From assembly GCA_043228905.1 (NCBI GenBank), contig JBHGNT010000001.1, positions 1,798,001 through 1,862,000 of the forward strand: 64,000 nt of DNA, read 5' to 3'. A program made the position numbers and the translations under genes. Below the pieces are notes generated by a model, which made no database searches, had not been told where the DNA came from, and worked only from the letters and a program-made list of their open reading frames with translations. Origin of the DNA: Azolla caroliniana. Lineage: Eukaryota > Polypodiophyta. Position 1 is the stretch's first letter, and each line of letters opens with the position of its first letter. Of the stretch, positions 10,488 to 21,500 are shown piece after piece.

Positions 10488-10687
10488 TTACCCGTAAGAT
10501 TATATGGGGAGGCATAAGGGTATGTGTAATGATGTGTATAATATGAATGAGTGTGTGAGGATGAACACATGCACATTTGTGTGCATGTGTACAAAGGTGA
10601 GAAAGTGGGTAAGTAATGTAACTCCCTACTTGTCTCATTCTTTATTTGTAACGGTTACCTCTTGTACTATATAAACCCCACCCATGG
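10488..10687 (-). repeat. LTR fragment of the outer Copia family
   Basis: About 200 bp match 8513-8723 closely, starting TGTTACCCGTAAG and running through the CTATATAAACCCC core. The match stops at 10687. From about 10780 the sequence is Copia integrase on the opposite strand, so this is a truncated LTR in a rearranged context. Confidence 0.8.
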
Positions 10688-10775
10688 GGCATAATGAAAA
10701 ATAACTTTTTCCCCTCTCATTTTGGTGTCTTTTCTTATTTGTTTCTCTCTCTCTCTCTCTCTCTCATGCATAATT

Positions 10776-12050
10776 CCCCTTGGATCGATGACTACTCCCG
10801 CCACACGTGGATCTTTCCAATGAAGAAGAAGAGCGAAGTGCTCTCCCACTTCCAAAAGCTCAAAGGCCAAGTTGAAAAAGAAACCGGTCGGCACATTTGA
10901 TGCCTACGATTGAATGGAGGAAAGGAGTACTTCTCTGATAAATTCACCTCCTATCTCCAAAGTAAAGGTATTTGGAGAGAATTATCATGCTGACACACAC
11001 CCCAACAAAATGGAGTCGTTGAAAGGACGAATCGGCAAATACTCGAGGTAGCACGGGCCACGTTACATGAGAAGCACATGCCGAACTTCTAGTGGGCCAA
11101 CGTGGCATCCACGACCGTCTATCTCATGAACCGGTGCACCATTAATGGAGTGAATGAGCTAACTCCATATGAGCTCCTCCTCGGAAGGAAGCCGATCCTG
11201 TCGTACCTCAAGGTGTTCGGAAGCATTGCGAATGTACGCATCTCGAACGAAAACCGACAGAAGTCGGACGCGAAGTTGGAGAAATGTATCCTCGTAGGAT
11301 ACTCGTCCAAGAAGAAGGCATACAAGTACTACAACCCTTCTACCCAAGCAGTTCGGGTAAGTCGAGACTTAGTCTTCAAACGAGTCTGCATCCTGGTATG
11401 CACGAGAGACAACTTCGACTCCGACTCCGCTCGACTCGGAATCTACTGAACAAGAGGTAGAAGATGGAGATCGCTTCGAACACATGTTCGAAGAAAGTCC
11501 GATTACAACAAGGCTTAGTGGGCCACAAGAGCCCCCACGCGACCCAAGAACATCGCGGCCAAGTTTGCACTTGGACAAAGGCAAAGGTAAGATGCCGGAA
11601 TATGAAGTCTACCACCCCAACAACAGTGATTCAGATGTAAATGTCAGCTTGCTCACTAGACAGTGAGTTTGGTGTACCCATCATGCAAACACCCAGAGCA
11701 AAGAAGGCGCTCACATCGGCGAGCAAAAAACTTTGACACTCATCTAGAGCTAAGAACCTCGTCACTCGACTCGGCTACAACGAGTACATGGCCCATCACT
11801 ATGCCTTCATGATGAAGGTAGCGGCTGAACAAGAGCCCAAGTGCTCCATCGAAGTGGCTCGTAACCCATGATGGGTGGAAGTAGTTCACCTTCGCCCACA
11901 CACTACAAGCCTTCGTCACCGGCTTGAGGGGGAGGAACCGAGATTGCCACGACGAAGAAAGCCGAAGGCCAGACGGAAGCACACGAAGCTGACGAAAGCC
12001 AAAGCGGATGTCGGCATGTTGACAGATCAAGCTCAACTTAGTTTAGATAT
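10776..12050 (+). pseudogene. Copia pol fragment (integrase and C-terminal linker)
   Basis: Plus-strand remains of a Copia polyprotein begin in the middle of the integrase core (DDYSRHTWIFPMKKKSEVLS at about 10788). The fragment continues through STTVYLMNRC and CILVGYSSKK at 11102-11449, then the linker PITTRLSGPQEPP at 11484-11666. Tail sequence near AHHYAFMMKV lies at about 11790. Gag, protease and RT are absent. The wording is that of the outer Copia family at 1-8901, so the two are close relatives in opposite orientation. Several stops and frame changes make it dead. Confidence 0.82.
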
Positions 12051-12379
12051 TTAGTCAACCATGTAACTTCGTAGTTACCTAGATAGGATCTAGTTAGGAG
12101 TGTTGACTATAACGCCTTAAATAGAACCTTGTACTTAAGTGGGATATTCTAGATCCTCCATCACTCCTAAGTACATTTAATATAGAACTTACACCTTAGT
12201 ACCTATATTCTACTCACATATGTGCTCCTTTGCACATCCACTAAGCCCACCCGACTCCGTGATTGTGTGTTCGAGATGCCGACGACAAAATCCAGCTATC
12301 GGCTACCGTAGTGCCGCTACGTAGGACATGTACGTGATCGAAGGAAGAAAAGCAAAAGAAGAGAAGTCACTACATCAAA
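12017..12379 (+). repeat. LTR-like and leader sequence between two Copia fragments
   Basis: The stretch starts TGTTGACAG after the pol remnant and ends at a gag start codon (12380). A TTAAATAGAA box is near 12117. The last 90 bases resemble the leader of the outer Copia (shared word TAGTGCCGCTAC). No clear primer site is seen, so the LTR end is not fixed. The order pol, LTR, gag suggests two copies sharing an LTR. Confidence 0.5.
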
Positions 12380-12634
12380 ATGAACACACAAATGGGTAGC
12401 TCGCTCCCTAGTGAAAAGCTAGACCAGAGCAATTATTCATCTTGGGAGTACAAGATGAACCAATACCTAGTCGGCCAAGGGTATTGGAGCGACATCAACG
12501 ACGCTCAAGAAAATCAACTCGACCCAAAGAATGCAGACTACTCAACATGGGAGCAAGCGGTGTGTCGAGTCATGTATTGCTTGGCAACATGTGTCCGCGA
12601 CCACATGCTTAGCCACATTCGAGATGCCAAATAG
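12380..12634 (+). pseudogene. Copia gag 5' fragment
   Basis: The frame starts MNTQMGSSLPSEKLDQ and continues with WEYKMNQYLVGQGYW and VMYCLATCVRDHML. It is the N-terminal part of a UBN2-type gag, nearly the same wording as the minus-strand gag at 7672-8331. It ends after 84 codons, where unrelated AT-rich DNA begins. Confidence 0.85.
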
Positions 12635-13780
12635 CATCAAAGGAATTTGTGCATGGCATCCTCCAAACTATTGAACAGAATGAACATGTACCATCCTAAA
12701 ATGTATTCTTGTTCTAAAACCAACATTAAAGAAACACTTTTGCATGGAATGGAAGATGAGATTGTCATCTTGTGTCCAACACTCTATGCCACCATCATAT
12801 ACATTAGATAATGTCCCAATTATCCTTCTCCAACACAAAATTATTTTTATGTTGTTCAAGTTTGTGGATGACTTCCCCAAGCAAAGTCAATCCTTAAACC
12901 CCCCTCAATATCTAGTCAAATAGTACTAGTAAATGCTTCATCCACCATCAACATTTGTCTATGGTAATTGTACAACGGCAGTGCATTGTAGTCCATCGGC
13001 TACACAATAAAATCTGTCAACCAAAATGAAGTAAGTTATGAAACATATAAAATAAACCTCCATGTCACTCAATATAAATACTTCCTCCTCCCATAACCTC
13101 ATCCTTCTCCAACAAAGCGCCATTATTATGCTTTTCAGGTATATGGATGACTTCCCCAAGAAAAGTCGATCTTTAAACCCCCTCAATGGCTAGTCTAATA
13201 GAAATAGATAAAATGTTTCCTCCTCCCATATCACATCCTTCTCTGACAAAAAATTATTATTATGTTGTTCAACTCTATGGATGACTTCATCCAAGCAAAG
13301 CCAATCCTTAAACCCCCTCAATATATTCTATAATACTAGTAAATTCTTTAGATTCCACCATCAACATTTGTCCATGGTAACCGCCCAACGGTAGTGCACC
13401 CTAGTCCATCAGCTCCACAATTAAATCTATCAAAAAGTATAACCTCTATGAAGTAACTTGTAATAAAAATATATGAAATAAACCTCTCTGTCACTCTATA
13501 GAAATGTTTGCTCTATAGAAGGATGATGATATGGGAGGAGGAAGCATTTTTTATGGGGTGACAGGGACGTTGGATACACTAATTGTATGCTACTGGGAAG
13601 CTGTCCTTATAGGAAAATCTTTTTAGTCTAAGTTTGTCGTAGAGATGGATGATGTTAATGGACGATGAAGTAGTTCTAGGGAGTGATAGGGAGGCTTGAT
13701 TATGTTTTCATTTACTTTTCAAAATTGGGGAGTGGTTTTCCTCATTTTTCTGGTGAGGATGAGTGGAGTAAACTGTCAAA
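12635..13780. repeat. Degenerate AT-rich repeats with inverted segment
   Basis: Three imperfect direct copies start ATCCTTCTCC(AAC) near 12822, 13101 and 13232. Each goes on to GGATGACTTC(CCC)AAG and CCTTAAACCCCCTCAA. A block near 13214-13243 recurs inverted at about 13518-13549. No coding potential is seen. Confidence 0.6.
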
Positions 13781-13825
13781 ATGTGTTGTATTAGGATGTA
13801 TACATTTGGTAGCAGGTCATTTGTG

Positions 13826-13928
13826 TTGCTTACTATGGGCATGCTGAAGAAGGATTGAAATGGTTCAAAGGTAGGAGCTGTGAGGGCTGGTCTCAGGATG
13901 CAACTACATTGGTTTCTATCTAAGGAAT
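13826..13928 (+). pseudogene. PPR gene relic, left part
   Basis: One frame reads AYYGHAEEGLKWFKGRS, then CEGWSQDATTLVSI, the pattern of a plant PPR repeat (usually G-A-E-E-A-L with a following P-D-x-x-T-x-x-x-I-L). The relic is cut at 13933 by a Ty3 element. Its continuation is at 37639, after the matching target duplication ATCTT. Confidence 0.65.
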
Positions 13929-13933
13929 ATCTT

Positions 13934-14166
13934 TGTTACGGGCATGACCATATAATATCCCGTGGTGAGAATTTACCGTAGTATTCTATACACGCGGATA
14001 AGTGTGAGGGTTAAACGAGAGTGTAAAGAAGGGGATGATTACTTTTAAATCCTCAGGATTGAGACAACCCATTAGGCCAAGTGTGAACTTGCATGGGGGC
14101 CTTGGGTATGGGGGCCTTGGGTATCGCTATAAATAAGAGGCCTAGCTACCCTCATTTGATTATCTT
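13934..14166 (+). repeat. Truncated 5' LTR of chromovirus
   Basis: This piece matches 37177-37409 up to TTTGATTATCTT and then stops at the next element. It carries a 15-bp duplication (GGGGGCCTTGGGTAT) absent from the 3' LTR. A GCTATAAATA box is near 14125. Confidence 0.9.
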
Positions 14167-14599
14167 TGTTACCGGCTGGCAAAGGAGTACAGAGTGTGAA
14201 ACGGGGAGTTATTTAATTAGTAGGAATGGTTGTAAGTAACTTATGAGTGTGGACGGACGGACCGGAATCGGTATGCCGTTCCGGATCCGAACCGATCCCA
14301 AACAGGTGCGGATGGCACCGTTTTGTAATACAGACCGGAAGCCTATTTAAAGGCCCGGATACAATGTAATGAATAGCGGTTAATTAATAAAGCTTAGTGT
14401 TGTTATCTCTCTGTGTTAATTGTTGTTCTGCATTCATTGTTATATCTTACGCGTGTGATTATTAAAGACGATCATGCTAAGTAACCTAATTAAGTCGGAT
14501 TAATCGTTGAGTCTAATCCTGTTGCCGTAACACCCCTTCGGTGAAGTGTCTTCCGTAGACACCCTGTGTTAGGCCATTGTCCGGCCCTAAGAGTTAACA
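14167..14599 (+). repeat. 5' LTR of Tat-like Ty3
   Basis: About 433 bp, TGTTACC to TTAACA. It includes a CTATTTAAAGGCC TATA-like core near 14343 and an AATAAAGC signal near 14386. The next bases, TTTTTGGCGACCACGA, sit where the primer site should be. Confidence 0.85.
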
Positions 14600-14652
14600 C
14601 AGTTTTTGGCGACCACGATTCCTGTTTTTGCAGCGAACGACGACACAGATGG

Positions 14653-15634
14653 ATGACTAGATCAACGCACGACCTGGTTATAGATCGAACTCGACGCCTT
14701 GCAGAAAGGCAAAGGAGACGTGAGGCTTTCCAACAAGCGGCGCAGGAAATTAGAGCGGATCGCTCGTTTTCCAACGTAATCCGGAGAGTAGTGGAGGACT
14801 CCCTCTGGTTACAGCAAACATCGCACCCGGACGACGGCAGCAGCCTAAGCAGCCTCTGGGAAACCGAATCCCTTCTCCAGGCGTTGGCAAACGGAGAAGG
14901 CGAAGCAGAAGCCTTTTCAGCGTATGAATCGGACTCCGAAGGGGAATACAGCGTGCACACGAACTACCGTAGCAGCAACGAAACCCCGGGCAGACCGGAG
15001 GACGAAGGATCGGATACCTTACCGACACTGGAACCGGAAGTGCTAATGCTGGAACCCCCGAAACCAGTAGAGGAGAGGCCTCTGTCACCAAAAGAAGAGG
15101 AAAGACCACCGACGCCGGAAACAAATCGGGAAAGACCACCGACGCCGGAGAAAATCCCGGAACGAGCACCAACACTGCCAGCCCGCGCACCGATACCGGA
15201 CGACGACATGTCGTTCCAGTACTCCAAGTATAGAGATGATCCGAACGCGGAAGCTCACGTGCACGCCTTTGAACAGACCTGGGAAGCCAACCATGTGTCC
15301 CAGCAATTGACCTCGGATGAAGAGGAACGCTCTAAGATAGCGGAATTTGGCGTCACATTGGAGGAACCGGTAGCAAGATGGCGCCGGACGGAGGACCCGT
15401 CTACCATTAACACTTTTGTAGATTTAAAAGCTAAATTCTTGCATTTTTTCCGAAAGGAGGTGGACCAGACCGTAATGGTAGGCTTATTTTATACCATCCA
15501 ACAGGAGGCAGGGGAGAGCATTCCCCAATTTGTCATCCGGTTTCAACGGATGCATAGTCAGCTTGCCCGCGCACCCCCGAAGGAGGAATTACGGACTATA
15601 TTCCTAAATGCGCTCCAGGAACCCCTACGCACGG
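14653..15634 (+). pseudogene. Tat-like Ty3 gag, N-terminal part (split)
   Basis: The frame runs from an ATG at 14653 (MTRSTHDLVIDRTRRL). It includes an acidic and proline-rich linker with RPPTPE repeats (about 15050-15190). A retrotransposon gag domain follows (YRDDPNAEAHVHAFEQTW, then FVIRFQRMHSQLA). It is cut at LRT by the insertion at 15635 and continues at 22916 with TVCTIIDF. The part itself has no stop, so it was probably intact when the younger Ty3 arrived. Confidence 0.85.
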
Positions 15635-16432
15635 TGTCGTGAAGAAAACCGTCCATAAGCGGAATCGGCAGACCAAGGCGTGGGAACCGGTTCCTCACGC
15701 GCGCACGCTCCAAGTCGAACATAGAAGCGAGTTAGGAGGATATTCGGCAGGAACGGGCCCTAACACGAGTGGAGACAAAGACCGCGCGAACAGTCTTTTC
15801 GGTCGCGCGCGCGAGCTAAGGGACGGCACGAGTCGGCGGCGTAACTACGCGTATGCGTGAAGAACGGAGCGGATCCCTGTTCGAAAGGGACAGGGGATAA
15901 AGCTGACATGACGGCCTGCTCGTCGAGATATATAAGGAACAGGAAAGAGCTGTAAAAGGGGGATCGCGCAGAGAGGAGGAAGTGCTGTCGGACCGTTTCT
16001 GGACGCTTCACTCTCTGTTTCCTTCCTTCTTGAGCTCCATAGCTTTCTGTGCAGAGTTCCGAGGAGGCTCGCGCTGTTTCGAGGAACGCCCGAGTGCTTC
16101 CGGCAGCACCTCCGACCTGCTACCCCCCCCCCTTTGTGCGTTGAAGCGAACAGGCATCGGCATCTGTTCGCCGGCCTGTTCGGTTGCGACCAACCTGTGC
16201 CCCATCGGGGGTTGTAGTCGTGCTAGCCATTTTTCTTAATATACATATTTAGTCATTCGCATCTGTCTGTGCCGGTGTCTGTTCGCGTTCTCCGTGCTGA
16301 AGGGCCGTGTCCCTGTGTATCCCCGGTCCTGCGTAGCCGGTTCTCCCTCTTTCTCCTCCCTCGCTTGCTCTTTGGTTCGAGGCCCCCGCGGTCCCGCCTC
16401 GTTTCCACACGCACTTGCGTAATACCTCGACA
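15635..16432 (+). repeat. 5' LTR of fungal-type Ty3
   Basis: 798 bp, TGTCGTGAAG to ACCTCGACA, with a GATATATAAGG TATA box at 15927-15937. It is GC-rich compared with the surrounding old DNA. Confidence 0.95.
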
Positions 16433-16436
16433 TCTT

Positions 16437-16453
16437 TGGTGAACCCGACGTGA
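16437..16453 (+). other. Primer-binding site candidate of fungal-type Ty3
   Basis: TGGTGAACCCGACGTGA begins five bases after the 5' LTR. A leading TGG is expected for pairing with a tRNA CCA end. I do not name the tRNA. Confidence 0.65.
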
Positions 16454-16476
16454 AAGAGGCGGCAGAAGAGCAGAAG

Positions 16477-18567
16477 ATGAGGGGGTCGGATCTTGCAGAA
16501 GCCATGGCTTCGGCCGTGGATCGGATTGTAAACGCGCGCGAGGGCACCAGTGCCCTCGACAGAGCTATTGAGGCGGTCGTCGGCACGATCGGCCGGTTCG
16601 ATGGGAGGGATGCCACGAAGTATCTGGCGTCCTACGGTGCAGAAATGTTGATGCGGGACATTCCGGAAGAAAGGCGTCTTGCCGGATTTCCCCGAGTGGC
16701 AATGCCGAGCATCCATGCGGAGGTGCTCGAGGTGCGGCTCCTAGAGAAATACGGGCTGGACGACGCGCTCCGGCTTTCGAAGCGAAGGTTCATGGAATGG
16801 GTGGAGTCCCCGGGGAAGGGAAGAAATGCGTCGGCACTCCTCCGGGAGTTCGAGGAAAACTTTGCGCGCCTTTCGGCGCTCGACCGAACCATCCTGGACA
16901 CGAGCCGGGTCTTGCTGTTTGTCAAGTCGGTCGACGAGCGGGATCGGGAGCAAGTGGGCCTCTTGCTGGAAACCGAAGACGGGCTCACTACCGACTGGGC
17001 GGCTGTCAAGAAGGTCTGTGGCCGTTTCGACAAACGGCGAGAATGGGCGGATAACGGGGTAACCGGGTCGGGCTCGGTCGCAGCAAGGAAGTTCGAACCA
17101 GCGCCACAGGTGCGGAAGGAAGAGACCCGAGAGTGGTTGGAAACCGGTTCGGCTTCGACCGGCGTAGTCAGAGGCTCAACCGGAGGAGCGGCGCTGGAGG
17201 AATTGACGAGGGCGGTAAAGGACCTCCAAATCGCGCAAGCCCGAAGGGAAGGTGGCGAACCGGCTCGTGACCGACGGCCGACGGCAGGAAACAGGTGCAT
17301 GTGGTGCGATGAAGTCGGCCACATTCGGAAGGACTGCGGCGACTTCGCGGAGGCGCTAAGGGACAGGGTGGTGTACCTGTGGGAAGGGCGGGTGCATGCC
17401 AGCGACACCCGAAGGGCCCTGAGCCGAAACGACGGGCGAGGTGGTATGAAAAGGTTGATGGAAGAGGCAGCGGCCCGACACGCGGAAACCGTCCACTACT
17501 CGGCGTCGGCCGGCATTCGAGTCGGGGGCGGCGAGGCCCAAAAGGAAAGCAAAGCCGGATTCTGGCCGACGATGCTGGGAGGCCTTGCCGGTGCAAGGCT
17601 TAAAGGGGAGGAATCGGACCGCGCGGAGAAACGAGTATGGGAGATAACCGGGTGGAGCGACCCGGTCGAGGAAAGGACGGGCTTCGTGGAAGCCGCTTGC
17701 CAGAACTACGAGGCTCTGGTAGAAGAGAAGCGGGTGGGGAAACCCGGGACGACCGGGCCCTCACAACGATACGAGACCCGGTCCGGGCCACGACGGGACG
17801 AAGCCGGCGGGGCCGGTACGAAAGATAAACCCCAGAAGGGCGGGTACCGTCTGGGGACGGAGATAGAAAGGACCACGGACTTACGAAAGGTCCTGGAGGA
17901 ACGGATCCTCGACAGCAAGGTGGAGCTGTCGTTACGAGAGGTGCTGGGAATCGCCAAGAAGGAGTTCCACGACTCCATCGTGGACTTGGTGAAACGGAAG
18001 AGGCTGTCAACGGAGACAGAACCGGAAAGACCAGTGGAAGTGCGGACGACGCACCTAGACGACATGGCGCTGGGAGACGAGTGGGCGGAAAGCCACTATT
18101 CGAGACCACACTGGGCCCGAGCGACCACGGAAACCCCGGTGAAGATCGGCGATGTCCAGGAACCGGTGATAGCTTTGGTGGACCACGGGTCGGAGATCAA
18201 CTTGATGTCCATGGACTTCTATAAGAAGGGCAAATGGCCGATCAACACCAAGCACGGGTGGAAAATAAGGGCGGCAACGCGCGCCACCGAGGAGCTGCAC
18301 GGGGCCTGTCCGAATGTGCGAGTCAAGATCGGCGACGTCGAGATTGACCAGCACTTCTTCGTGCAGGAGACATCTTCGCATCCGGTCATACTGGGAGAGC
18401 CGTACATCACGGCGGCGCGGATGGAGACCAAGGTGCTGGACAACGGTTCGGCCTACGCGAGGGTCAAAAGCCAAGACGGGCGCCATTCGGTCCAGTTTCT
18501 GACGGTACGGCCGAACCACGAACGTAACCGCGACTCCCTCGGTTCCGAAAACCGAGAGGATTTTTAG
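16477..18567 (+). CDS. Gag-protease of fungal-type Ty3, 696 aa
   Basis: The frame opens at 16450 with GTG; the first ATG is at 16477 (MRGSDLAEAMASAVDR). An N-terminal gag-like helical region is followed by a charged linker. A CCHC knuckle CMWCDEVGHIRKDC is at about residues 274-287. Near residue 569 there is a retropepsin-type motif ALVDHGSEINLM, followed by HPVILGEPYI near the C-terminal flap region. The catalytic triad reads D-H-G instead of D-S/T-G, which is unusual for Ty3 proteases. The frame ends at TAG (18565-18567) and overlaps the pol frame by 40 nt, suggesting Gag-Pro and Gag-Pro-Pol products. Confidence 0.9.
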   Translation: MRGSDLAEAMASAVDRIVNAREGTSALDRAIEAVVGTIGRFDGRDATKYLASYGAEMLMRDIPEERRLAGFPRVAMPSIHAEVLEVRLLEKYGLDDALRLSKRRFMEWVESPGKGRNASALLREFEENFARLSALDRTILDTSRVLLFVKSVDERDREQVGLLLETEDGLTTDWAAVKKVCGRFDKRREWADNGVTGSGSVAARKFEPAPQVRKEETREWLETGSASTGVVRGSTGGAALEELTRAVKDLQIAQARREGGEPARDRRPTAGNRCMWCDEVGHIRKDCGDFAEALRDRVVYLWEGRVHASDTRRALSRNDGRGGMKRLMEEAAARHAETVHYSASAGIRVGGGEAQKESKAGFWPTMLGGLAGARLKGEESDRAEKRVWEITGWSDPVEERTGFVEAACQNYEALVEEKRVGKPGTTGPSQRYETRSGPRRDEAGGAGTKDKPQKGGYRLGTEIERTTDLRKVLEERILDSKVELSLREVLGIAKKEFHDSIVDLVKRKRLSTETEPERPVEVRTTHLDDMALGDEWAESHYSRPHWARATTETPVKIGDVQEPVIALVDHGSEINLMSMDFYKKGKWPINTKHGWKIRAATRATEELHGACPNVRVKIGDVEIDQHFFVQETSSHPVILGEPYITAARMETKVLDNGSAYARVKSQDGRHSVQFLTVRPNHERNRDSLGSENREDF
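18528..18567 (+). promoter_or_regulatory. Gag/pol overlap, candidate -1 frameshift window
   Basis: The gag frame ends GAT TTT TAG and the pol frame is one base back. The five-T run lets a Phe tRNA on TTT slip to TTT with the stop codon waiting. No classic X-XXY-YYZ heptamer is present, so the exact site is a guess. The overlap and frame relation are seen directly. Confidence 0.5.
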
Positions 18568-21500
18568 AGAGGACTGCCAAGGCGTGGGGCCGCGACAGTC
18601 CGGATGCTCCGGGAAAACCCCACATCTGTACGATAAAACCGTGTACAATAGGTAGGAAATTTTGCTTCTCCGACAGCGGAGCATGTACGTTGGTCGGCAT
18701 CGCCGGCCGAGAGAAAACAAAGACGGAGGGGAGACTTCGGGCGTGCGGAGTTCTCGGCCCTGACGAAGAAATCAACGGAGCCGTGGAGGCAGTCTCCTTC
18801 GACGACACCTTGGGGATGCTGGGGAGGGTAGTCGAAGAAGACCTTATCGAGGACCGGGCGATACCGGTATGTTCAGAAGAAATGTACGAAGTCATCGCGG
18901 ACTTCGGTCGAGGGCTCGAGTCGGAACGGACGGCCCGAGTTAGCACCAAGTACAAGACTGTGGACCGGAAGGTGAGGCCAGTTGCGGCGCCCCTACCGGA
19001 GGGCAGCGAATCCCGAATCAAAGGGGTTGCATCGGACCCCAGCTTACGGGATCCGGCCTGCATAGGACACACCTTCACCAACGAGACGCTCCGCGAGCTG
19101 AAGATCGGTGGGGGCGGGTTCCTACTGCCGGCGGAGGAAGACCGGTTCCGGAGAATGCTCGGAAGGCACGGGAAAGCCTTCGCATTCTCACCGGAGGAAA
19201 TCGGGTGCGTAGACCCGACGATCGTAGAACCGATGGTGATATTCACGGTACCGCATGTACCGTGGAATCTCAAGCCAATTCCGGTTCCGAGAGCTCACAT
19301 CCCGAAGTTGATGGAGCTGTTGAAGCAGAAAGTTGATATGGGCATTCTCGAGCCGTCGAGCGCCCCGTACTCGAACCGATGGTTTACCGTACCAAAGAAA
19401 AACGGATCATTGCGCTTCATTCAGGACCTGCAGCCGGTCAACAGAGTGACCATTCGGAACGCAGGGATCGGACCGACCATAGACGAGTTCGCGGAGGCCT
19501 TCGCCGGAAGGTCGATTTACTCGGTCGGTGATCTATACTCAGGGTACGACCAGTTCCAGCTAGCCGTGGAGAGCAGAGACATTACGACGATGCGAACTCC
19601 CCTCGGCCTAGTGCGGATGTGTACGCTGCCGCAAGGAGGGACCAACTCGGTGGCCCACATGGTGAATGCAATGAACAAGGTGCTGAGGGACTGCATCCCG
19701 GACATCACCATGCCGTTTCTAGACGACATCCCGATCAAGGGATGCCCGGTAGAAGAGAAGGACGAGACGATCGGGCCGGACGGATGCCGGCGATTCGTGG
19801 TAACGCACATCGACGACTGCGAGAAGGTGCTGCAAAGGCTAGAGGATGCGAGGCTCACCTTCTCGGGGGAGAAGTCAGCCTTCGGGCAGTCGGAAATCAT
19901 GGTGGTCGGACATTTATGTGGACCATATGGCCGGAGACCGTCTCCGGCAAAGATAGAAGCCATCTCCGCGATGAAGCCTGATTGCAGCTCGGTCACGGAA
20001 GTACGAAGATTCTTGGGGGCATGCGCCTTCTACCACATATGGATCCCGCATTACGCGCACGTCGCGGAGCCGCTGTACGGATTATTGAAGAAAGGGCGAA
20101 GATTCGAATGGCTAGACAAGCACACGGAGTCGGTCCGGAAGCTGAAGGAGGCTCTTTCGGCAGCACCGGCGCTCCGAAAGGCCGTCTACAGGAAGGGCAC
20201 CCCAGTGTACATAACGGTTGACACGAGTCCGACCGGAATCGGGTGGGTCGTCAACCAAGAAGATGAGGACGGCAATCGGTTTCCGATCCGATTCGGTGCG
20301 AAGGTCCTCAGCGAACGGCAGCGAGGATACGCCCAGGTTAAACGCGAACTCTGGGGTATCGTTTCGGCGGTGAAGGCCGACAAGGACTATCTGATCGGGA
20401 CAGAGGTAATCATAGAGACAGATTGCATGCCGATTCTCGGCATGATTTCCGGATGCGCGACGCCGGACCTGGCAATGCTCAGGTGGATAGCGTACATCAA
20501 GTCCCTGGACCCGGAAATACGACACATTTCCGGGAAAGACAACGCCATGGCCGACATGCTTTCAAGGGCGAGATTCGATGACGAGGGCGGCATGGTTTCG
20601 GAGGACGAAGACGTCGGCGTGGACTTCTTCGAGACTGCGTATGTAACAACCGACGGAACAAGCACTCCGGCGCTTAACGACTTCGACGCGAGCAAGTACG
20701 ACGGGGAGTGGCTGCAGATCGGTGGGTTTTTGAAGACAATGACGCCCGATGCGTCATGGACGAAGGACGAGGCCAACCGGATCCGGAAGAAAGCGTACCG
20801 GTTCTTTCTCCGGGATGGCTATCTATGGAAGCACCCGAAGAAGAAGGACGGCGCTCCGCTCCGGGTGGTGGCGATGAAGGAAGAACAGGAGGAGCTGCTG
20901 ACGGCCTACCACGACAGCCCTTGGGCTGGACACCGTGGAACATGGGCTACGTTTGAGAAACTGAAGGGGAAGTATTGGTGGCCGGGGCAGTACCGGGACG
21001 TGCATCGGTTCGTGACAACTTGCGAGAGCTGTCAGATGCACTCCATAGTCCGACATCGGGACGAGCTTCACCCCACGTACCCTCCGACCATCCACTTCAA
21101 ATGGATGGTAGATCTGGTGACGATGCCAATGGGGGTAGGACAGATGCGGTACCTGGTCCTAGCGCAGGAGGATCTGACGAACCAGGTGGAAGGCCGGGCC
21201 CTTCCGAACAAAACGACCGCGGCCGTATGCCGGTTCCTAATCGAGGACGTGATATGCCGGTACGGGTGCGTCGGGAAGATCGTGGCTGACCGAGGGGAGT
21301 TGGACGCCGAAGAAGCCGCGGAGCTGTTCGGCCGGCTGGGAGTCAAGCTCTCGCTCACCACTGCGTACAATCCGGAGGCGAATGGAAAGGTGGAGCGCGG
21401 ACACGGACCGATCGTCAAGGCGTTGGTTCGGGCATGCGGAGGCCGAGTCGGTGACTGGCCGCGGCTGCTACCTTATGCTTTGTGGGCAGACCGGACCACG

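Noticed and set aside
16008-16205. Small reading frames within the LTRs of the fungal-type Ty3
   Set aside because: The same frames appear in both LTRs on both strands (for example 15982-16239 and 22465-22722) and show no protein-like features; they are by-products of GC-rich DNA.
16632-17408. Long antisense frame opposite gag (258 codons) and similar frames opposite pol
   Set aside because: High GC content makes antisense frames long; the sense frames have clear domains and the antisense ones have none.
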